Assembly (NCBI GenBank): GCA_902631135.1 | Contig: CACOXL010000004.1 | Span: forward strand, 1 to 37,549 | Source: an uncultured Pelagibacteraceae bacterium | GTDB taxonomy: Bacteria > Pseudomonadota > Alphaproteobacteria > Pelagibacterales > Pelagibacteraceae | DNA length: 37,549 nucleotides | Direction: 5' to 3' | Shown here: piece by piece, positions 27,982-37,549 of the stretch | How the letters are laid out: every line of letters begins with the position of its first letter | Numbering within the stretch: position 1 is the stretch's first letter | Position numbers and translations under genes: made by a program | The notes under the pieces: generated by a model | What the model was told of the DNA's origin: nothing | The model's database searches: none | Seen by the model: the letters and a program-made list of their open reading frames with translations, nothing else

Positions 27982-28989
27982 ATGAATATTGCAATTGTAG
28001 GAGCAACAGGAAATGTTGGAAGAAAAACTTTAGAAGTTCTTGAAAAAAAAGAACTATCTATTGACAATCTGTATTTAGTTGCTTCATCTAAAAGTGTTGG
28101 TAAAAAAATTAGTTTTAAGGATAAAGAACATGAGGTTTTTGACTTGGAAAATTTTGATTTTTCTAAAGTAAAAATAGCTTTTTTTGCAGCTGGAGGAAAA
28201 ATCTCAGAAAAATTTGCAGAGAAAGCTGCAAGGCATTGTCTAGTTATTGATAATTCAAGCTTTTATAGAATGGATCCAGATGTTCCTTTAATTGTTCCAC
28301 AAGTTAACTCAAATCATTTAGATCAAATAAAAAAAAATATTATCGCCAATCCAAATTGTTCAACAGCACAATTAGTGATTGCTTTAAAACCTTTGCATGA
28401 CCTTTTTGTAATTAAAAGAATAGTTGTTTCCACATACCAATCAGTTTCTGGTGGTGGTAAAGCACCAATGGATGAATTGATCGAACAAACTAAGTTAGTC
28501 TTAGATGGCAAAAAAGTAAAATCTAAAAATTTTACAAAACAGATAGCTTTTAATGCTATTCCTCACATAGATATATTTTCAGATGATGGTTACACAAAAG
28601 AAGAATTAAAAATGACTAATGAAACAAAAAAAATTTTAGATAGTAAAATTGATTTAACAGCAACATGTGTAAGGTTACCCATTTCTGTTTCACACTCAGA
28701 ATCAGTGAACTTACAATTTGAAAAGCCATTTACTCTTGAAAAAGTTAGAGAAACACTAAATAATTTTGATGGTTGTAGGGTAATTGATGATAGAGTTGAT
28801 GGTGGTTATACAACTCCATTAGAAGCAGAGGGAAAAGACGAAACATTTATCTCAAGGATAAGAGAAGATAAGACTGTAAAAAATGGATTAAACTTGTGGA
28901 TTGTTTCTGACAATCTTTTAAGAGGTGCTGCATTGAATGCAGTTGAAATAGCTGAGACACTAATTAAAAATAATTTTTATGGAAAATAA
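27982..28989 (+). CDS. asd: Aspartate-semialdehyde dehydrogenase
   Basis: AIVGATGNVGRKTLEVL, NPNCSTAQLVIALKPL, STYQSVSGGGKAPMDEL, RLPISVSHSESV. Confidence 0.96.
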   Translation: MNIAIVGATGNVGRKTLEVLEKKELSIDNLYLVASSKSVGKKISFKDKEHEVFDLENFDFSKVKIAFFAAGGKISEKFAEKAARHCLVIDNSSFYRMDPDVPLIVPQVNSNHLDQIKKNIIANPNCSTAQLVIALKPLHDLFVIKRIVVSTYQSVSGGGKAPMDELIEQTKLVLDGKKVKSKNFTKQIAFNAIPHIDIFSDDGYTKEELKMTNETKKILDSKIDLTATCVRLPISVSHSESVNLQFEKPFTLEKVRETLNNFDGCRVIDDRVDGGYTTPLEAEGKDETFISRIREDKTVKNGLNLWIVSDNLLRGAALNAVEIAETLIKNNFYGK

Positions 28990-29362
28990 ACCACCACTAT
29001 CTCCTCATATTCAAATTTACAAATGGCATATCTCATCATTAGTATCTATCTCACATAGAATTACAGGAATAATAAATATAATTGCAATTACATTCTTCTG
29101 TTTATTAGCTTCCTTACTTGTTTTTGGTGAAAGTAATTATGAGTATATTTATTTATTTTTGAGTTCGCTAATAGGTAAATTTATTATCCTAGGACTTACA
29201 TGGTCATTTTCCTTTCAAGCTCTAAGTGAGATAAGACATTTAATCATGGATTTAGGTTATGGATTTGAACTTAAGACAACTAAAATAACTGGGTTAATAG
29301 TTATATTTGGATCTGTGGTTTTAACGATAGCTTTTTATTTAATTGGAAAAAATTTTTTTTGA
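28979..29362 (+). CDS. sdhC: Succinate dehydrogenase cytochrome b556 subunit
   Basis: NKPPLSPHIQIYKWHISSLVSISHRITG, three TM helices, LSEIRHLIMDLG heme-ligand His region. Confidence 0.93.
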   Translation: MENKPPLSPHIQIYKWHISSLVSISHRITGIINIIAITFFCLLASLLVFGESNYEYIYLFLSSLIGKFIILGLTWSFSFQALSEIRHLIMDLGYGFELKTTKITGLIVIFGSVVLTIAFYLIGKNFF

Positions 29363-29685
29363 TGATTAATGCAACCAAAAAATGGATCTTTCTAAAAGTT
29401 AGTGGAGCGATACTAGTTCCGTTAATGATATGGTTTATTTTAAATTTTATTTCAATTTATGATCAAGACTATTCCATCGTTTTAAATTTTTTTACAAATC
29501 CAGCATCTAAGTTTTTATTTAGTTTATTTATTATTGATGCATATTTTTTTTCAGCCTTGAGTATTAGTGAAGTTTTTGAGGATTATATTAAAAATGATAA
29601 AATCAAAAATGTCGCAAATAGACTTTTATATCTATCAGCAGTGGTAATTCCGTTAATTACAATTATATTAATAACTAGGTTATGA
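29359..29685 (+). CDS. sdhD: Succinate dehydrogenase membrane anchor subunit
   Basis: Three TM segments, position between sdhC and sdh[12 protein letters not shown] region. Confidence 0.85.
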   Translation: MMINATKKWIFLKVSGAILVPLMIWFILNFISIYDQDYSIVLNFFTNPASKFLFSLFIIDAYFFSALSISEVFEDYIKNDKIKNVANRLLYLSAVVIPLITIILITRL

Positions 29686-31457
29686 ATTCATACAAAATTA
29701 TAGATCATGAATATGACGTGGTAGTCTTAGGTGCTGGTGGCTCAGGTTTAAGAGCTGCAGTTGGCTTAAGTGAAGCAGGATTAAAGACAGCATGTATTTC
29801 AAAAGTTTTCCCTACAAGAAGCCATACTTCTGCAGCACAAGGAGGTATTTCAGCAGCACTTGGTAATATGGGTGAAGATGATTGGCGTTGGCACATGTAT
29901 GATACAGTTAAAGGTGCCGACTGGTTGGGAGATCAAGATAGTATTGAATATCTTTGTAAAGAGGCACCTAAAGCCGTAATAGAATTAGAGAAGTATGGAG
30001 TGCCTTTTAGTAGAACAGAGGATGGAAAAATCTATCAAAGACCATTTGGTGGTATGACTAAAAATTATGGTAATGGAATCGTACAAAGAACCTGTGCTGC
30101 TGCTGATAGAACTGGTCATGCAATTTTACATACTTTGTATGGACAAGCACTAAAACATAAAACAGAATTTTTTATTGAATATTTTGCTTTAGATTTATTA
30201 ATGAAAGATGGAGCTTGCAAGGGACTAATAGCTTGGAATTTAAACGATGGAACAATTCATAGATTTAGAGCTCATACTGTAATTATTGCTACAGGTGGCT
30301 ATGGTAAAGTTTATTATTCAGCTACTTCTGCACATACTTGTACTGGAGATGGTAATGCAATGGTTTTAAGAGCAGGATTACCTTTACAAGATATGGAATT
30401 TGTTCAATTTCATCCAACAGGAATTTATGGACATGGAACATTAATTACAGAGGGTGCAAGAGGTGAAGGAGGATATCTTACAAATTCAAAAGGTGAGAGA
30501 TTTATGGAAAGGTACGCACCAAAAGCAAAAGACTTAGCGTCTAGAGATGTTGTTAGTAGATCAATGTCAATAGAAATCAATGAAGGAAGAGGCGTCGGAA
30601 AAGATCAAGATCATGTTCATTTAAACTTAAGTCATCTTGATAAAAGTATTATTGAAAGTAGACTGCCCGGAATAACTGATGCAGCTAGATTATTTGCAAA
30701 TGTAGATGTTACTAAAGAACCGATACCTGTTGTACCAACTGTTCATTATAATATGGGTGGAATTCCAACAAATTATAAAGCTGAAGTATTAACAGTAAAC
30801 GGCTCAGAAAAAACTGTACCAGGATTAATGGCAATTGGAGAAGCGGCATGTGTTTCAGTTCATGGTGCAAATAGACTTGGTTCAAACTCATTAATTGATT
30901 TAGTTGTCTTTGGAAGAGCAGCTGCAAAAAGAGCTGCAGAACTAATAAAACCAGGTACAGCTCATGAGGAAATAAGTGAAACAGAAACCCAAAAATGTTT
31001 AGATCGTTTCGATAAAATTAGGAATTCTAATGGCGACATAGGGACTGCTGATTTAAGACTTTCAATGCAAAAAACTATGCAATCAAAATGTGCTGTTTTT
31101 AGAACTGAAAATACACTTAAAGAAGGTGTAGATGAGATTAGAAAAACTTATGATGGTTTAAATAATTTGTCTGTGAAAGATAAGTCATTAATATTTAATA
31201 CTGATTTAGTTGAAACTTTAGAATTTGATAATTTAATTAGACAAGCTGTTGTTACAGTTGACTCTGCTTACAATAGAAAAGAAAGTAGAGGAGCACATGC
31301 AAGAGAGGATTTTCCGAAAAGAGATGATAAAAAATTTATGCAACATACTCTTGCTTGGTGCGATGGTAAAAATACGAAAATAAGTTACAGAGAGGTTCAT
31401 AAATCTACTTTAACTAATGAAGTACAATATTTTCCACCACAGGAAAGAGTTTATTAA
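29682..31457 (+). CDS. sdhA: Succinate dehydrogenase flavoprotein subunit
   Basis: [82 protein letters not shown]. Confidence 0.97.
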   Translation: MNSYKIIDHEYDVVVLGAGGSGLRAAVGLSEAGLKTACISKVFPTRSHTSAAQGGISAALGNMGEDDWRWHMYDTVKGADWLGDQDSIEYLCKEAPKAVIELEKYGVPFSRTEDGKIYQRPFGGMTKNYGNGIVQRTCAAADRTGHAILHTLYGQALKHKTEFFIEYFALDLLMKDGACKGLIAWNLNDGTIHRFRAHTVIIATGGYGKVYYSATSAHTCTGDGNAMVLRAGLPLQDMEFVQFHPTGIYGHGTLITEGARGEGGYLTNSKGERFMERYAPKAKDLASRDVVSRSMSIEINEGRGVGKDQDHVHLNLSHLDKSIIESRLPGITDAARLFANVDVTKEPIPVVPTVHYNMGGIPTNYKAEVLTVNGSEKTVPGLMAIGEAACVSVHGANRLGSNSLIDLVVFGRAAAKRAAELIKPGTAHEEISETETQKCLDRFDKIRNSNGDIGTADLRLSMQKTMQSKCAVFRTENTLKEGVDEIRKTYDGLNNLSVKDKSLIFNTDLVETLEFDNLIRQAVVTVDSAYNRKESRGAHAREDFPKRDDKKFMQHTLAWCDGKNTKISYREVHKSTLTNEVQYFPPQERVY

Positions 31458-32236
31458 TGGCTCAAATCAATTTACCTGAAAACTCTAAAGTAAAAAAAGG
31501 TAAATATTTTAAGGACCAGACTGGTTCAAAAAATTTAAGAAAAGTAAATGTATATAGATGGGACCCTTCATCTGGAGAAAATCCTAGAATTGATACATAT
31601 GAAGTTGATATGAATAATTGTCCATCAAAAGTATTGGACATTTTAAATAAGATAAAAAATGAGATAGATCCAACATTAGCATACAGAAGATCTTGCGCAC
31701 ATGGTGTTTGTGGTTCTTGTGCAATGAATATAGGAGGAAAAAATGGTTTAGCTTGCACTACTCCTCATGCTGAAATTAATGGTGATATTGATATTTATCC
31801 ACTACCCCATTTAAAAGTTAAAAAAGATTTGATTGGTGATTTAGATGGTTTGTATAAACAATATCAGTCAATTGAACCATGGTTAAAATCAAATTCTAAC
31901 TCAGAAACTAAAGAAATAATTCAATCAAAAGAAGATAGAGCAAAATTGGATGGTGCATATGAATGTATTATGTGCGCCTGCTGTTCAACATCATGTCCTA
32001 GCTATTGGTGGAATGGAGATAAATATTTAGGTCCAGCAGTTTTACTTCAAGCATATAGATGGATTGTAGATAGCAGAGATGAAGAAAAGCAAGCAAGATT
32101 AAAGAAAGTTGCTGATGAGCTCAAACTTTATCGTTGTCATACAATCCTAAACTGTACAAGTGCGTGTCCTAAAGGTTTAAACCCTGCAAAAGCAATAGCT
32201 GAAATAAAAAAAATGTTAGCAACCGCTAATATTTAA
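31457..32236 (+). CDS. sdhB: Succinate dehydrogenase iron-sulfur subunit
   Basis: [77 protein letters not shown]. Confidence 0.97.
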   Translation: MAQINLPENSKVKKGKYFKDQTGSKNLRKVNVYRWDPSSGENPRIDTYEVDMNNCPSKVLDILNKIKNEIDPTLAYRRSCAHGVCGSCAMNIGGKNGLACTTPHAEINGDIDIYPLPHLKVKKDLIGDLDGLYKQYQSIEPWLKSNSNSETKEIIQSKEDRAKLDGAYECIMCACCSTSCPSYWWNGDKYLGPAVLLQAYRWIVDSRDEEKQARLKKVADELKLYRCHTILNCTSACPKGLNPAKAIAEIKKMLATANI

Positions 32237-32278
32237 ACAATAGACTAATAAGAATTTTTACTCTAAAAGATCGTATTC

Positions 32279-34742
<2,464 letters not shown>

Positions 34743-34743
<1 letters not shown>

Positions 34744-35903
34744 TGAATATTCACGAGCATCAAGCTAAACAAATTTTAAAACAATTTGGTGCGGTAGTAC
34801 CAGAGGGAGTGTTTGGTTTTACTGTTGAGGAACTTTTAGAAAAATGTAAATCCTTAAAAACCGATAAATATGTTTTGAAGGCTCAAATTCATGCCGGGGG
34901 TAGAGGAAAAGCTGGTGGTGTAAAAATTTTAGATAATTTAAGTGAACTTGAAAAATCAGCTAAAGAGCTTTTAGGAAAAAAATTAATTACTCATCAAACA
35001 GGTCCAGAAGGAAGAGAAGTAAAAAGACTTTATGTCGAAGTATCATCAAACATCGAAAAGGAATTTTATCTATCTTGTCTGGTAGATAGAGCTACATCAA
35101 AAATTGCATTTATTACAAGTGATCAAGGCGGAATGGATATAGAGGAAGTAGCAGCTAAATCTCCAGAAAACATTCTAACAACTAAAGTTGAATTAAATGA
35201 GGAAATTTCAAATGAAGAGTGTGAAAAAATTATCAGAATTTTTAATTTAGAAGGGAGTTCTAAAAATGAGGCAATTTTTTTAATAAAATCAATCTATAAA
35301 ATGTTTACTAAAACAGATGCAAATATGGTTGAAATAAATCCGCTAATATTAACTAAAGAAAAAAAAATTGTCTGTTTAGATGCAAAAGTTAATTTTGATA
35401 GTAATGCTTTATTTAGACATCCAGAAATTTTAGAACTTAGAGATCTTAATGAAGAAGACCCAGCAGAAATTGAAGCAAGTAAACATGATTTAGCTTATAT
35501 TAAATTAGATGGAAGTATTGGCTGTATGGTGAATGGTGCAGGGCTGGCTATGGCAACAATGGATATAATAAAGTTATATGGTGAAGAACCAGCAAACTTT
35601 TTGGATGTTGGTGGAGGTGCTTCAAAAGAGAAAGTTTCAGCTGCTTTTAAAATAATCTTATCAGATAAAAATGTTAAAGGAATATTAATCAATATTTTTG
35701 GTGGAATTATGAGATGTGATGTTCTTGCGCAAGGTGTTGTAGATGCAGCTAAAGAAATAAATATTAGTGTTCCACTTGTAGTAAGACTGGCAGGTACAAA
35801 TTTTAAAGAAGGAAAAGAAATATTAGACAACTCTGGTTTAAAATTAATTTCTGCAGAAAATCTTGACGATGCAGCTAAAAAAATCGTTGAGGCAATTAAA
35901 TAA
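34743..35903 (+). CDS. sucC: Succinate-CoA ligase (ADP-forming) beta subunit
   Basis: MNIHEHQAKQILKQFGAVVPEG, KAQIHAGGRGKAGGVK, GIMRCDVLAQGVV. Confidence 0.97.
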
Positions 35904-36779
35904 ATGTCAGTCTTAGTTAACAAAGAAACTAGATTAATTTGCCAAGGTTTTACTGGATCGCACGGAACATTCCATTCTGAGCAAGCAATAAAATATGGAA
36001 CAAAATTAGTTGGTGGAGTTACACCGAAAAAAGGTGGACAAAAACATTTAGGGCTACCTGTTTTTAATACAGTAAAGGAAGCAAAAGAGTCTGAAGGTGT
36101 TAATGCTACGATGATTTATGTTCCCGCAAAATTTGCAGCAGCCGCAATTATTGAGGCAATTGATGCATCAATTGAGCTTATTGTCTGTATTACAGAAGGT
36201 ATTCCCATTCAAGATATGCTCAAAGTTAAACAAAGATTAATGAAGTCAAAATCTAGATTGATTGGTCCAAACTGCCCAGGTATTATAACTCCTGATGAGT
36301 GTAAGATTGGTATTATGCCTGGCAATATTCATAAAAAAGGATCCGTGGGTATAGTCTCTAGATCAGGAACACTTACTTACGAAGCTGTTGCCCAAACAAC
36401 AGAAAATGGGCTTGGCCAGTCAACTTGTATAGGAATTGGTGGAGATCCGATCAATGGCACAAATTTTATAGACTGTTTAGATTTATTTTTAAATGATGAA
36501 GAAACCAAATCAATTTTGATGATAGGTGAAATTGGAGGTACTGCCGAAGAGGAAGCAGCAGAATTTGTTAAAAATCATAAAATCAAGAAACCAATGGTTG
36601 GATTTATTGCAGGTGTTACAGCTCCTCCTGGAAGAAGGATGGGCCATGCTGGAGCTATTATTTCGGGTGGAAAAGGTGGAGCACAAGATAAAATAAAAAA
36701 AATGGAAGATTGTGGTATAACTATTGCTAACTCACCTTCAAAAATTGGCAAAACTCTATTCGATAAATTGTCTAATTGA
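35904..36779 (+). CDS. sucD: Succinate-CoA ligase alpha subunit
   Basis: [70 protein letters not shown]. Confidence 0.97.
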   Translation: MSVLVNKETRLICQGFTGSHGTFHSEQAIKYGTKLVGGVTPKKGGQKHLGLPVFNTVKEAKESEGVNATMIYVPAKFAAAAIIEAIDASIELIVCITEGIPIQDMLKVKQRLMKSKSRLIGPNCPGIITPDECKIGIMPGNIHKKGSVGIVSRSGTLTYEAVAQTTENGLGQSTCIGIGGDPINGTNFIDCLDLFLNDEETKSILMIGEIGGTAEEEAAEFVKNHKIKKPMVGFIAGVTAPPGRRMGHAGAIISGGKGGAQDKIKKMEDCGITIANSPSKIGKTLFDKLSN

Positions 36780-36813
36780 AAAAATTTTTTCTGGGATTAT
36801 ATTATTAAAATAG

Positions 36814-37549
36814 ATGTCATCTTCAAAAAATCTAGAATTCGAAAAAACGGGATTTTTAAGTAAATCTAATAGTGCATTTATCGAGCAAATGTATTTACAG
36901 TACATCAATCAAGATTCAAGCTTGCCAGATAGTTGGAAAAATTATTTTGATGAAATTGGTGATGAGGTAGACATCATTGTTAATGAAATTAACGGACCTT
37001 CATGGAGTCCCAAAAAAAATAAAATTTCAATTGAAAGTCTTCAAAAAATTTCTGAGGAAAATGGTAAAACAAATGAATTAGAAATAGTTAAATCTAATGC
37101 AAATTCAATCAAAGCAGTTGCATTAATTAGATCATACAGACAAAGAGGTCATCTAATAGCAAAACTTGATCCATTGGGCATGATGGAGTCTGAATATTTA
37201 GATGAATTACACCCAGAATCTTATGGATTTAAAAAAGAGGATTATAATAAAAAAATTTTTTTAGATGGAGTAACTAATAAACAGTATTCAAATATAAAAG
37301 AGATCTTGCAATTTTTAAAAGATAAATATTGTGGATCTATTGGATATGAGTTTATGCATATTTCTAACCCTACAGAAAGAAAATGGTTTAGAGATAGAGT
37401 TGAAAAAACTGATGATTTTAAATTTACTCAAAATGGTAAAGAGGCTATTTTAAATAAATTAATTCAAGCTGAGGGATTTGAAAAATTTTTACACACAAAA
37501 TATGTTGGAACAAAAAGATTTGGACTTGATGGTGGTGAAAGCTTAATTC
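36814..37549 (+). CDS. sucA: 2-oxoglutarate dehydrogenase E1 component, truncated by the window end
   Basis: Manual translation MSSSKNLEFEKTGFLSKSNSAFIEQMYLQYINQDSSLPDSWKNYFDE...ALIRSYRQRGHLIAKLDPLG...GTKRFGLDGGESLI; open to the window end. Confidence 0.95.
   Translation, partial: MSSSKNLEFEKTGFLSKSNSAFIEQMYLQYINQDSSLPDSWKNYFDEIGDEVDIIVNEINGPSWSPKKNKISIESLQKISEENGKTNELEIVKSNANSIKAVALIRSYRQRGHLIAKLDPLGMMESEYLDELHPESYGFKKEDYNKKIFLDGVTNKQYSNIKEILQFLKDKYCGSIGYEFMHISNPTERKWFRDRVEKTDDFKFTQNGKEAILNKLIQAEGFEKFLHTKYVGTKRFGLDGGESLI

Noticed and set aside
35495-35923. 142-aa minus-strand ORF over the 3' end of sucC
   Set aside because: Antisense shadow of sucC with no recognisable domain. The same applies to the other minus-strand ORFs lying inside plus-strand genes.

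Overview
AT-rich, tightly packed chromosomal window. Gene content, and a DMSP demethylase I recognise as closely matching the SAR11 type, point to a SAR11 / Pelagibacterales-like alphaproteobacterium. Left to right it contains: the end of a cytochrome c maturation cluster (ccmG/dsbE, ccmH); a PagL-like protein; a 2-hydroxyacid/keto-acid cluster (two tandem FMN oxidases, aminotransferase, FAD oxidase, D-2-hydroxyacid dehydrogenase) followed by a TRAP transporter (dctP, terminator hairpin, dctQ, dctM) and an amidase; a 58-aa membrane microprotein ORF absent from the supplied track; an EamA transporter, a hydrolase and an orphan secreted protein; ftsY-dapF on the minus strand; a hairpin-rich divergent intergenic region; ffh-rpsP-trmD-rplS; leuCDB; a DMSP demethylation cluster (dmdC-like, dmdB-like, alpha/beta hydrolase, dmdA) lying between leuB and asd; asd; and a TCA block sdhCDAB-mmsA-mdh-sucCD-sucA (sucA truncated by the window end). 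No CRISPR array, tRNA, rRNA, IS element or phage was seen. The main unusual signals are: (1) matching low-complexity K/E/A/P repeat tails on ribosomal proteins S16 and L19, sharing a near-identical 78-nt DNA segment; (2) a structured, apparently non-coding leader before ffh; (3) reciprocal substitutions at FMN-phosphate-binding positions in the tandem FMN oxidase paralogues; (4) an alpha/beta hydrolase inside the dmd cluster, with no dmdD in the window.
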